Assembly: GCA_902590915.1 (NCBI GenBank)
Contig: CACIYQ010000008.1
Span: 1-40,176 of the forward strand
Source of the DNA: an uncultured Pelagibacteraceae bacterium
GTDB taxonomy: Bacteria; Pseudomonadota; Alphaproteobacteria; Pelagibacterales; Pelagibacteraceae
Length of the DNA stretch: 40,176 bases
Reading direction: 5' to 3'
Shown here: positions 1 to 6,472 of the stretch, piece by piece
Layout: every line of letters begins with the position of its first letter
How positions within the stretch are numbered: the first letter of the stretch is position 1
The notes under the pieces: generated by a model
The model's input: only the letters and a program-made list of their open reading frames with translations
The model's database searches: none
Told to the model about the DNA's origin: nothing
Made by a program: the position numbers and the translations under genes

Positions 1-336
1 TATATCAAATTATTTGAAGCTTATTTTTTAAAAAGTTTTTCTAGCAGACTAGCTGAGTACACAAATCCAGAAATAGAGGTAAAAGATAAAAAAGTTTTAA
101 ATAAAAACTATACAATAGTAAATAGCTTATTGATCGCTACATCTGAGAGACCTGAGGTTAAAATTGATTGGAGAGTATACACAAAAGACCCTGACAACCC
201 ATTAATCAGAGATTTAATTATTGAAGGATTAAGTTTAGCAAGAACACAAAAAGAGGAATTTTCATCAATCCTGAACTCTAACGATGGAAATATAGAAGCT
301 CTTTTTAAAACTCTTGAAGAGTTTTCTCAAAATTAG
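1..336 (+). CDS. mlaC: MlaC-type phospholipid-binding protein, 3' part (open at window edge)
   Basis: The reading frame is open from base 1 to the stop at 334-336, giving 111 residues of a C-terminus; the start lies left of the window. The pattern of an FLKSFSSRLAEY segment, a VNSLL strand, an IDWRVY strand, a DLIIEGLSLARTQKEEF helix and a terminal LFKTLEEF helix matches the C-terminal half of MlaC/Ttg2D. These are periplasmic carriers that move phospholipid between the outer-membrane lipoprotein MlaA and the inner-membrane MlaFEDB ABC transporter. The expected upstream partners mlaFED would lie outside the window. The stop is only 7 bases from the tRNA-fragment repeat, so before the islet inserted this gene faced the 3' end of the CAU tRNA directly. 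An ATG-like start near 130 would be internal to the domain and is not used. Confidence 0.82.
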   Translation, partial: YIKLFEAYFLKSFSSRLAEYTNPEIEVKDKKVLNKNYTIVNSLLIATSERPEVKIDWRVYTKDPDNPLIRDLIIEGLSLARTQKEEFSSILNSNDGNIEALFKTLEEFSQN

Positions 337-343
337 TACAGAT

Positions 344-390
344 TTTGGTGGGCCCGCCAGGACTCGAACCTGGGACCAATACATTATGAG
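344..390. repeat. Distal copy of 47-bp tRNA-derived direct repeat (putative att site)
   Basis: This 47-bp stretch is identical to 2591-2637. It equals the 3' part of the minus-strand CAU tRNA gene, from the anticodon loop through the T arm and acceptor strand to CCA. Identity ends inside the anticodon loop: from 391 on the sequence no longer matches the tRNA. A 3'-tRNA fragment in direct orientation at the far end of an insertion is the classic footprint of a tyrosine-recombinase element that used the tRNA as its attachment site. Confidence 0.9.
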
Positions 391-405
391 AGTTCTGAGA
401 GAACT
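391..405. repeat. Short perfect hairpin next to the left att copy
   Basis: Six-base arms (AGTTCT and AGAACT) flank a three-base loop, exactly abutting the last base of the 47-bp repeat. It is not followed by a T tract on either strand, so an intrinsic terminator is unlikely. A recombinase core or accessory site at the junction is possible. Confidence 0.4.
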
Positions 406-406
406 T

Positions 407-417
407 AAATCAACGTT
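407..417 (+). repeat. Terminal inverted repeat, left copy
   Basis: AAATCAACGTT here is the exact reverse complement of 2573-2583. The left copy starts 16 bp inside the left att repeat and the right copy ends 7 bp outside the start of the right one. In an excised circle the pair would flank the att core as an inverted repeat. An 11-base match alone could be chance; its placement at both ends is what makes it notable. Confidence 0.4.
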
Positions 418-452
418 GCAGTAGTTTATTTATTTGAATTTTAAGTATTTTG

Positions 453-470
453 GACTCAATCTCGTACTCA
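453..470 (+). repeat. Arm-like direct repeat, left copy
   Basis: GACTCAATCT, then three bases, then ACTCA. The same ten bases followed two bases later by ACTCA occur at 2501-2517. The copies are in the same orientation, 62 bp inside the left att repeat and 73 bp inside the right one. This symmetric position is what recombinase arm-type sites would show; no function is proven. Confidence 0.4.
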
Positions 471-510
471 CTGCGGATAAGGAATTAAGAAAATTTGAAT
501 GTACTATTAA

Positions 511-1125
511 TTAATACGAAGCTGGACGTTTAATCATTTTGAAATCTAGAATTGGATTAGTATAAGACATGTTTTTTTTAGGTGGATCATCAACAAGATT
601 TTCTACGTCAAAATAGAAATCATACTCTACATCATTTTTCTTATTTAAAAGCTTATTTGAAATATTTTTGAAATCTGCGGGCTTCAAAATAACATTAAAA
701 TCTATATAAATTTGATCATCATAATATTTCTGTGAATTACCTTCATCATAACTTACATTCATTACGCCTAAAGTATCAGTTTCAAGTATCTCACTCCATT
801 CTTTAAATTTATTATATGAAGGAGTTTTCATCTCATAAAGCCAAATCATAAAATTTTCTAATCTAAGATTATCAAGCGCTTTTAAAAGCTTATGATCAAA
901 ATGAAAGACTTCCGCTTCTCTAACACGAAGATGCTTGCCTGTAATTCTAATGAAATTTAATTTTGATGTCTGATAATCCTCGTACAAATAATACTGATGC
1001 ACTGCTGTTAAATTTATAGGATCGGGATTTTTCTTATCTAGTTCAGTTGTTAATATCTTACTTATTTCTGCTTGATTAGAGTCTTCTAAAAAATGAGTTC
1101 CAAAAGTTATTATTTGATTTTGCAT
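511..1125 (-). CDS. Hypothetical islet protein, 204 aa
   Basis: I do not recognise this family. It is a soluble-looking, charged protein without a signal peptide or membrane segment. It has an acidic region around residues 117-195 rich in D, E, Y and N, and a basic, proline-containing C-terminus ending KRPASY. It is the last gene of the islet chain. Its ATG overlaps the TAA of the 21-codon ORF at 1125-1190 in a TAATG arrangement, so it is probably translated by coupling. The 105 bases after its stop, up to the left hairpin, contain no recognisable terminator. Base composition is like its neighbours. Confidence 0.6.
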   Translation of the reverse strand: MQNQIITFGTHFLEDSNQAEISKILTTELDKKNPDPINLTAVHQYYLYEDYQTSKLNFIRITGKHLRVREAEVFHFDHKLLKALDNLRLENFMIWLYEMKTPSYNKFKEWSEILETDTLGVMNVSYDEGNSQKYYDDQIYIDFNVILKPADFKNISNKLLNKKNDVEYDFYFDVENLVDDPPKKNMSYTNPILDFKMIKRPASY

Positions 1126-1190
1126 TAATGGAGCATTCTAAACATATAGATTAAACACCCTGTGTCTGTCAGATTATTATTTATTTGCAT
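1125..1190 (-). CDS. Micro-ORF, 21 aa, related to the C-terminus of the 51-aa islet ORF
   Basis: ATG at 1188-1190, stop TAA at 1125-1127, overlapping the ATG of the next gene as TAATG. The segment LTDTGCLIY matches LTDTECLIY near the end of the ORF at 1352-1507. Both motifs are followed by six residues and a TAATG overlap. Third-base changes (CTT/CTG, ACT/ACA, ATT/ATC) leave the shared residues unchanged, which suggests selection on the peptide. It may be a shortened duplicate, or it may mainly couple translation of the 204-aa gene. It starts three bases after the stop of the 52-aa ORF. Confidence 0.4.
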   Translation of the reverse strand: MQINNNLTDTGCLIYMFRMLH

Positions 1191-1193
1191 AAA

Positions 1194-1352
1194 TTAATTG
1201 GAGGCTTTCATCCATCTTGGTTTAACAAATCTTCCATAAAGTTTCTTATATAACTTACCCTTATATAGAATCAAAATATCATCACTTTTTTTGCTTGGCA
1301 AATAATCTATAATTTTTGCTTTATTTGATAAGAAAGAATAATCTAGTTTCAT
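1194..1352 (-). CDS. Small basic islet protein, 52 aa
   Basis: ATG at 1350-1352 overlaps the TAA of the upstream 51-aa ORF (TAATG). The product is lysine-, tyrosine- and leucine-rich, with the segments DILILYKGKLYKKLYGRF and KPRWMK near its end. It has no membrane segment and no motif I can name. An AAAAGG stretch about six to eleven bases upstream is a plausible ribosome-binding site. Its place inside a tightly overlapping gene chain is the main support for its being real. The short strongly basic C-terminus could bind nucleic acid, but that is a guess. Confidence 0.5.
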   Translation of the reverse strand: MKLDYSFLSNKAKIIDYLPSKKSDDILILYKGKLYKKLYGRFVKPRWMKASN

Positions 1353-1507
1353 TAATTAAGCCTTTTACAAAAATAAATTAAACACTCAGTGTCTGTAAGT
1401 TTAACGTCTATCTTAAGATCTTTATTATTAAATTTTTTTGTAAACCTAGTTATAAATTCATCTACTTCAGCTAATCGAGTATTCCATTTCAAACGAGCAA
1501 GTATCAT
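1352..1507 (-). CDS. Small islet protein, 51 aa, with LTDTECLIY motif
   Basis: ATG at 1505-1507 lies inside the end of the membrane-protein gene (ATGA overlap, 4 bp), and its TAA overlaps the next ATG. The N-terminal half, around KWNTRLAEVDEFITRF, looks helical and amphipathic. The second half contains KIDVKLTDTECLIYFC with two cysteines. The end of this ORF is repeated in the 21-aa ORF downstream, with synonymous third-base differences. I know no family for it. Overlaps on both sides argue for a coupled operon rather than chance ORFs. Confidence 0.5.
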   Translation of the reverse strand: MILARLKWNTRLAEVDEFITRFTKKFNNKDLKIDVKLTDTECLIYFCKRLN

Positions 1508-2121
1508 TTCTTTAAAGTCTCTAACGTTCCATACAATTTAAACTGTCTATAGGCCTCATATGCCATCCAATTAATACTAAAAAATACACACAGAATAAAA
1601 AATAACATTGAGGAGAAAATGTTTATATAGAAAAATGAAATCATCAAAGTCATTCCGAGACACCCTAAAGATATAAAGAATGTCATAATTTGAGTAGATA
1701 TGCTTTCCCCACCTTCTTTGCTTGCCATCCAATGAATTGGTCCCGTTGCTACACCATAACACCAAAGCATGACTACAAATAAGTCAGATTCTTTTTGAAC
1801 ATTAATTAGACCAAAATAAAAAACATAAAGTATCCAAGCCGAAAAAACTGCTAGCAAAAGAAGGTTTCCTAAATACATAAATATAAAGCCAAATATTTTT
1901 TGTTTTTTTTTAATTAATCCAAAACCAAGCATTTGAAGTCCAGTTGATGGTAGCATTAAAATTGCTAAACCAAATGCACTGAAAAAAAGAGAGAAAATTC
2001 CTGCTCCAATTAAATACCAATAATCTCCAATCACAATTAACCATATCAATGCGACGATACCCCCAAAGGTATTCACAAACATTAAAGGTACACCAATTAT
2101 TAATATTAATTTTTCAAACAC
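1504..2121 (-). CDS. Multi-pass membrane protein of unknown function, 205 aa
   Basis: GTG start at 2119-2121, directly after the TAA of the upstream gene with no gap. About six hydrophobic segments are visible: roughly residues 4-32, 35-58, 74-108, 112-130, 142-168 and 168-190. A conserved-looking loop, YGVATGPIHWMASKEGGE, lies near residues 122-139. From memory this resembles an unnamed family of small bacterial inner-membrane proteins with an ATGP...MASK loop, but I cannot confirm that without a search. The short cytosolic tail is basic. It is the only membrane protein of the islet, so any islet activity at the envelope would go through it. Confidence 0.65.
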   Translation of the reverse strand: MFEKLILIIGVPLMFVNTFGGIVALIWLIVIGDYWYLIGAGIFSLFFSAFGLAILMLPSTGLQMLGFGLIKKKQKIFGFIFMYLGNLLLLAVFSAWILYVFYFGLINVQKESDLFVVMLWCYGVATGPIHWMASKEGGESISTQIMTFFISLGCLGMTLMISFFYINIFSSMLFFILCVFFSINWMAYEAYRQFKLYGTLETLKK

Positions 2122-2436
2122 TTACAAACCAAGTTTTTCTAATCCTTTTGTGAAATTTGTAGCTTTAGCACTCCAAAAAGAGGTAACAGTTTGTTTAAAG
2201 AAGCCTTTTATTTGAAAGAAAGTTACATAACCATTTTCACAATCCATAACAAATTTTACTGGAAAAGAAATTGCAAAAACTCTGTTTGAAGGATCATTTA
2301 CTCTGTGGAAAGTTCCGCATCCACATTCAAATGTAACTTTGTCATTATATTTTAGAGAAGTAAGCTTATTAGGAGATTGCAATTTTGCCTCTGAAATAGC
2401 TTTTATAATTTCGTCAACATTTTTTAATATTTTCAT
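2122..2436 (-). CDS. Hypothetical islet protein with CGCGTFH motif, 104 aa
   Basis: This is the first gene of the islet chain; ATG at 2434-2436. The N-terminus is helical (residues 1-20, KILKNVDEIIKAISEAK). A central segment, FECGCGTFHRVND, follows at residues 36-48, and one more cysteine sits in MDCENG near residue 66. The CxC plus His and a distant Cys could bind a metal, but four clean ligands are not obvious. The C-terminal half is aromatic and lysine-rich. I recognise no family. Its stop abuts the GTG of the membrane-protein gene, implying coupled translation. The 156 bases upstream, to the tRNA, contain repeats but no convincing promoter. Confidence 0.6.
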   Translation of the reverse strand: MKILKNVDEIIKAISEAKLQSPNKLTSLKYNDKVTFECGCGTFHRVNDPSNRVFAISFPVKFVMDCENGYVTFFQIKGFFKQTVTSFWSAKATNFTKGLEKLGL

Positions 2437-2500
2437 ATTTAAATATTATTAAAGTAACAAAATCATTCTCCACAGACCAGTACATTTCTAAAAAAAACTC

Positions 2501-2517
2501 GACTCAATCTGGACTCA
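2501..2517 (+). repeat. Arm-like direct repeat, right copy
   Basis: GACTCAATCT, two bases, ACTCA; partner of 453-470 in the same orientation. An extra ACTC just upstream (2497-2500) makes this a small cluster of ACTC words. It lies between the first islet gene and the tRNA, where a recombinase arm site would be expected. Confidence 0.4.
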
Positions 2518-2572
2518 GTAAAAAAATTAATTTGAGGTTTTTTGCTTAAATTTTGTAAAACTAAGTTTTCTA

Positions 2573-2583
2573 AACGTTGATTT
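2573..2583 (-). repeat. Terminal inverted repeat, right copy
   Basis: AACGTTGATTT is the reverse complement of 407-417. It ends 7 bp before the right att repeat begins. Confidence 0.4.
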
Positions 2584-2590
2584 TACTGGA

Positions 2591-2637
2591 TTTGGTGGGC
2601 CCGCCAGGACTCGAACCTGGGACCAATACATTATGAG
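2591..2637. repeat. tRNA-proximal copy of the 47-bp direct repeat (putative att site)
   Basis: Identical to 344-390. It covers three bases of which only the last is in the tRNA (2591-2593), then the CCA end, acceptor 3' strand, T arm, variable loop and anticodon 3' strand of the tRNA. Such identity lets an element rebuild the 3' end of the tRNA upon insertion. Confidence 0.9.
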
Positions 2638-2669
2638 TGTACTGCTCTAACCAACTGAGCTACAGGCCC
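2593..2669 (-). tRNA. tRNA with CAU anticodon (probably tRNA-Ile2, possibly elongator Met)
   Basis: 77-nt cloverleaf with encoded CCA. The acceptor stem is GGGCCTG/CGGGCCC with one G-T pair. The D arm is normal with a GTTGGTTA loop, the anticodon loop is CTCATAA and the T loop is TTCGAGT. The CAU anticodon fits elongator tRNA-Met or the lysidine-modified tRNA-Ile2. The GGGCC acceptor start and TTGGTC variable region resemble Ile2 tRNAs, so I lean that way. It is the insertion site of the islet, and its 3' end is reconstituted by the right att copy. Confidence 0.88.
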
Positions 2670-2727
2670 TAAACTTTAAGTTAGTTATATCATTTTTTTT
2701 AAGTTATCAATTAAAGTTATTTTATTA

Positions 2728-2802
2728 TGGTGGGCCGTGTTGGTTACGCTCCAACTACCCCTGCAATGTCAATGCAGTACTCTACTATTGAGCTAACGGC
2801 CC
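2728..2802 (-). tRNA. tRNA-Val (GAC anticodon), atypical D and T loops
   Basis: 75 nt with encoded CCA. The acceptor stem GGGCCGT/ACGGCCC, anticodon stem CTGCA/TGCAG and T stem GTTGG/CCAAC pair perfectly; the anticodon loop TTGACAT gives GAC (Val). The D loop (AATAGTA) lacks the usual GG, and the T loop reads AGCGTAA instead of TTCRANN. Both sides of the normal D-loop/T-loop contact are therefore altered together. Its 5' end is three bases after the rpoD stop, so it is probably cut from the rpoD transcript. Confidence 0.82.
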
Positions 2803-2805
2803 ATA

Positions 2806-4629
2806 CTAACTTTCTAGGAAACTTTTAAGTTGTTTTGATCTACTAGGATGTTTTAATTTTCTTAAAGCTTTAGCTTCAATTTGTCTAATTCTCTCTCTTG
2901 TTACTGAAAACTGTAATCCAACTTCCTCTAGAGTATGATCAGTATTCATACCTACTCCAAATCTCATTCTTAAAACTCTTTCTTCTCTTGGCGTCAAAGT
3001 AGATAAAATTTTAGTAGTTGCTTCACCAAGATTTGATTTGATTGCTTGTTCTAATGGTGCCAATGCTTTTGTATCTTCAATAAAATCTCCTAAACTACTG
3101 TCCTCTTCATCGCCAACTGGTTTTTCTAATGAAACTGGTTCTTTTGAAATTTTTAAAACCTTTCTAACTTTATCAAGTGGCATTCTGAGTTTTTGAGCTA
3201 ACTCCTCGGGTGTTGCCTCTCTTCCAAATTCACTTAAAATTAATCTTTGAGTTCTAACAATTTTATTGATTGTTTCAATCATATGAACAGGAATACGAAT
3301 TGTTCTTGCTTGATCCGCAATAGATCTTGTGATTGCTTGCCTAATCCACCATGTTGCATAAGTCGAAAACTTATATCCTCTTCTATACTCAAATTTGTCT
3401 ACCGCTTTCATCAGTCCAATATTTCCCTCTTGAATTAAATCTAAAAACTGAAGGCCTCTGTTAGTATATTTTTTCGCAATTGAAATAACTAATCTAAGGT
3501 TCGCCTCAACCATTTCTTTTTTTGCAATTCTTGACTCTTTTTCACCTTTCTGAACTCTACTTACTAGTTTTTTAAAATCTGTTACTGATATTCCAAGCTT
3601 GTTACTAATCTCAATTAATCTTTCTCTAATATTTTTAAATTCCTCTTTATTTTTTGTAAAAAATTGTTTCCAAACATTATTTGTATCTAAGAATTGTTTT
3701 AAATTTGGGTTAATTTCATTACCAATATAAAATTTAATAAATTCTTTTCTTGGGACTTTGTGATCCATTGCAAGTCTTAAAAGATTACCTTCAAGTGAAA
3801 TGATTTTTTTATTTTCAATATAATGTTTTTGAACAAGCTCCTCTAATACTGATGGTGATAGTTGAAGAGATTTAATGTTTTCTAAAATATCATTGACAAT
3901 TTTATCATGACCTTTTTCTTTTGCAGGGGAAAAATTTTGTGAATTTAAAATACAATCTAATTTTTCTTTTTGATATTTTATTAGTTTTGTATATTCTTTA
4001 GTTAGTGTATGGACAGTTTTTAAAACTTTTGGCTTAATCTCCGTTTCCATTGCTGCTAGAGTAGGATTAAAATCTTCTTCCTCATCGGAAGTATCTTCCT
4101 CTTTATCGGTCTCACCTGCATTTTTTTGCTTTGCACTTGGACCTGTTGACTCGTCTTCCATATAGTTCGTATCAATATCTATGATTTCTCTTACTAAAAT
4201 TTCATCTTTTTGTAATTTTTCATTCCATTCAAAAAATTGTTGAGCAGTTATTGGGCTTTGTGAAAGAGCGATTAACATCACATCTTTTCCTGCCTCTATT
4301 CTTTTAGCAATTGCAATTTCACCTTCCCTTGAAAGAAGTTCCACGCCGCCCATCTCACGTAAGTACATCCTGATAGGATCATCACTTTTTTCAATTGTTT
4401 TGCCTTCTTCTTTATTTAAATTTTCTTTTTTTCTTAGAACTTTAAAATCAGATTTTTTTTCTACTAAAGAAACATTTTCATCTAAGATGTGTATAAACGC
4501 TTGAGCCAGGTTATCGTTTGATAAGTTTCTTTTTCCAAGCGATTTACTTAATTCCTCATATGTTATGAAACCTCTATGGGTTCCACGACCCATTAATCTA
4601 GCAAATGATTTTGTTATAATTCTTTCCAC
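2806..4629 (-). CDS. rpoD: RNA polymerase primary sigma factor RpoD (sigma-70)
   Basis: Housekeeping sigma factor, 607 aa, directing core RNA polymerase to -35/-10 promoters. An N-terminal region 1.1-like segment (about residues 1-60) is followed by region 1.2 ([11 protein letters not shown]), a long acidic non-conserved insert (about 150-360), region 2 ([37 protein letters not shown]), region 3, and region 4.2 ([30 protein letters not shown]). Translation starts at GTG 4627-4629; an in-frame TAG lies upstream, and no better codon is available. It follows dnaG by 67 bp in a yqeY-dnaG-rpoD operon, a version of the macromolecular-synthesis operon. The stop lies three bases before tRNA-Val. Confidence 0.97.
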   Translation of the reverse strand: MERIITKSFARLMGRGTHRGFITYEELSKSLGKRNLSNDNLAQAFIHILDENVSLVEKKSDFKVLRKKENLNKEEGKTIEKSDDPIRMYLREMGGVELLSREGEIAIAKRIEAGKDVMLIALSQSPITAQQFFEWNEKLQKDEILVREIIDIDTNYMEDESTGPSAKQKNAGETDKEEDTSDEEEDFNPTLAAMETEIKPKVLKTVHTLTKEYTKLIKYQKEKLDCILNSQNFSPAKEKGHDKIVNDILENIKSLQLSPSVLEELVQKHYIENKKIISLEGNLLRLAMDHKVPRKEFIKFYIGNEINPNLKQFLDTNNVWKQFFTKNKEEFKNIRERLIEISNKLGISVTDFKKLVSRVQKGEKESRIAKKEMVEANLRLVISIAKKYTNRGLQFLDLIQEGNIGLMKAVDKFEYRRGYKFSTYATWWIRQAITRSIADQARTIRIPVHMIETINKIVRTQRLILSEFGREATPEELAQKLRMPLDKVRKVLKISKEPVSLEKPVGDEEDSSLGDFIEDTKALAPLEQAIKSNLGEATTKILSTLTPREERVLRMRFGVGMNTDHTLEEVGLQFSVTRERIRQIEAKALRKLKHPSRSKQLKSFLES

Positions 4630-4696
4630 AGCAATAAAAGTTTGGAAGTTCTATATAATGTCAAATCTGGAAAAATCCATGAATAAATTGGCTGGA

Positions 4697-6472
4697 TTAA
4701 TTGAGATTCTGCTTTTTTTTTAGCTCTTTTAGCTCATTAAATGTGGTCTCACTCAAATCAACTGAGAACTTCGATTCTAATTCTTGGATTCTGAACTCAA
4801 GATCATAATTTATTAAATCTCTGGAGATATCTTCTAGTAACTCGATTATTTTTTGATCATCATCAGCTTGATTTTTAAGAATATGTTTAATGGGAGCAAA
4901 TTTGTTTATTTTTTCTAACAATTGATTATCTAGCTTTAAATCATCAATTGAAAATTTCTCTCCAAATTTAAGCTTTGAAATTATTAGATCAAATATTTTT
5001 TTATTAATCTCTGTAAATAACTTAATATTTTCAATTAAATGGATATTTGCTTGTAACAAATTCAAATTATTCATGACTAAATATAATAAAGAAAACTCTT
5101 TAAGCTCCACCCCAGATAGTGTTTCACTTTCGTTAAAATGCTTCTTGGTTTTTTCTAGTGATTTAGTTCTTTTAACAAAAAACTTTTTCCTATTTTGATT
5201 GGAATGTGGAGTTAATTCTGCAATTTTTTCTAAAAAATATTCTAATACATATTTTTTTATGAAGTCATCTTTAATTGTATTAGCAATATTTCTCAATTTT
5301 TTTTCAAAAATTGCTAATGATGAAGGATTATTTTCCGTTTGTTTTTTATAATGACTAAAAATAAATTGATGAATAGATAATTTGGTTTGTTTGGTAAAAT
5401 CAATGAAATTAGCTTTACCATTTTTATTTACATAACTGTCTGGGTCTTCCTTATTAGGTAAAAACAAAAAAGAAATTTGTTTTTCGGGTTTTAATTCTCT
5501 AATCGAGTTTTCCGCTGCTCTCAATGCCGCTTTATAACCACTCTCATCACCATCAAAACAAATAATAATATCATCAAAAAACTGATTTAGAGTTAAAATT
5601 TGTTTATCTGTTAAAGAAGTTCCAAGATTTGCAACTGCATTTTCAATCCCGTTCTTACTTAAACCAACAACATCCATATATCCCTCGACCAAATAAATAT
5701 GATCTATCTTATTATAAAGTTTTCGAGCTAAATCTAAATTATATAAATTAGATCCTTTTTTAAAAAAATATGTTTCTGGTGAATTTATATATTTTGCTAA
5801 ATAGTCTAGATTTTCTATAATACGCCCCCCTAAGGCTATAGGTTGGCCTGAGATGTTATTGATTGGAAAAATTAATCGTCCTCTAAATCTTTCAACATAA
5901 GTTTTTTTTTTTTCATCTAAGTAAAATAAACCTGTTTCAACTAAAGTTTGCACACTATAATTGTCTTTTAATTTATCAAAGAAATTTGGATTTTTTTTTA
6001 TATATCCAATTTTAAATTTTTTAACTTCCTCTTTGGTTAAAGATCTTTTTTTTAAATAATCTCGAGCAACAGAATGACTTTCATTTTTTAATAATTCTTC
6101 ATGATAAAAATCTACATATTGGCTAAAGATTGATTGATACTCTCTCCATTTTTTTTCTCTTTCTTCGTCTTGTTTTGAAAACATATAAGGCTGCATTCCC
6201 GCTAAACGTGCTAAATGTTTTACAGCTTCACCAAATTTAAGATTTTGAATTTTCATTACAAAATCAAAAATATTTCCATGTTCTGAGGTTGCAAAACAAT
6301 GATAAAACTCTTTTTCGTCATTTACTGTAAACGAGGGTGTTTTTTCGTTTTTAAATGGAGACAAACCAACAAACTCTTTTCCTCTCTTTTTTAAAGGAAC
6401 AGTTTTTGAAACAACCGTTGATACTTTCAACCTTGTCTTAATTTCATCAAGGTATTCTTTTGGATATTTCAT
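4697..6472 (-). CDS. dnaG: DNA primase DnaG
   Basis: Makes RNA primers at the replication fork. 591 aa, in the normal range. The N-terminal CHC2-like fold keeps SPFKNEKTPSF and EFYHCF, but three of the four usual zinc ligands are replaced (Ser, Lys, Ser in place of Cys, His, Cys), as in other alphaproteobacterial primases. The RNA-polymerase/Toprim core follows, with LVEGYMDVVGL and the acidic motif FDGDESGYKAA. The C-terminal part (about 430-591) is lysine-rich and should contact DnaB helicase. Its ATG overlaps the yqeY stop by one base (TAATG). Confidence 0.96.
   Translation of the reverse strand: MKYPKEYLDEIKTRLKVSTVVSKTVPLKKRGKEFVGLSPFKNEKTPSFTVNDEKEFYHCFATSEHGNIFDFVMKIQNLKFGEAVKHLARLAGMQPYMFSKQDEEREKKWREYQSIFSQYVDFYHEELLKNESHSVARDYLKKRSLTKEEVKKFKIGYIKKNPNFFDKLKDNYSVQTLVETGLFYLDEKKKTYVERFRGRLIFPINNISGQPIALGGRIIENLDYLAKYINSPETYFFKKGSNLYNLDLARKLYNKIDHIYLVEGYMDVVGLSKNGIENAVANLGTSLTDKQILTLNQFFDDIIICFDGDESGYKAALRAAENSIRELKPEKQISFLFLPNKEDPDSYVNKNGKANFIDFTKQTKLSIHQFIFSHYKKQTENNPSSLAIFEKKLRNIANTIKDDFIKKYVLEYFLEKIAELTPHSNQNRKKFFVKRTKSLEKTKKHFNESETLSGVELKEFSLLYLVMNNLNLLQANIHLIENIKLFTEINKKIFDLIISKLKFGEKFSIDDLKLDNQLLEKINKFAPIKHILKNQADDDQKIIELLEDISRDLINYDLEFRIQELESKFSVDLSETTFNELKELKKKQNLN

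Larger units (their letters stand above)
344..2637. mobile_element. tRNA-integrated genomic islet without a recombinase (~2.25 kb)
   Basis: The islet is bounded by two exact 47-bp direct repeats derived from the 3' half of the CAU tRNA, 2247 bp apart start to start. The right copy completes a functional-looking tRNA and the left copy is a fragment beside the mlaC stop. Between them lie six minus-strand ORFs, no integrase, no replication gene and no phage structural gene. All ORFs point the same way as rpoD and the two tRNAs, so readthrough from the host operon could express them. Two pairs of short repeats sit just inside the ends and resemble recombinase-binding sites. Either the recombinase was lost or the element depends on one supplied in trans. 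Confidence 0.8.

Noticed and set aside
391..405. Hairpin as an intrinsic terminator of the islet operon
   Set aside because: Arms are only 6 bp and no T tract follows on the minus strand.
344..2637. Islet as a prophage remnant
   Set aside because: No integrase, repressor, structural or lysis gene is recognisable; only the tRNA-derived repeat supports mobility, so it is called an islet.
6280..6380. Primase zinc-binding cysteines and histidine mostly missing in DnaG
   Set aside because: Other alphaproteobacterial primases also read SPF...EKTPSF without the zinc ligands; it is a lineage trait, not damage.
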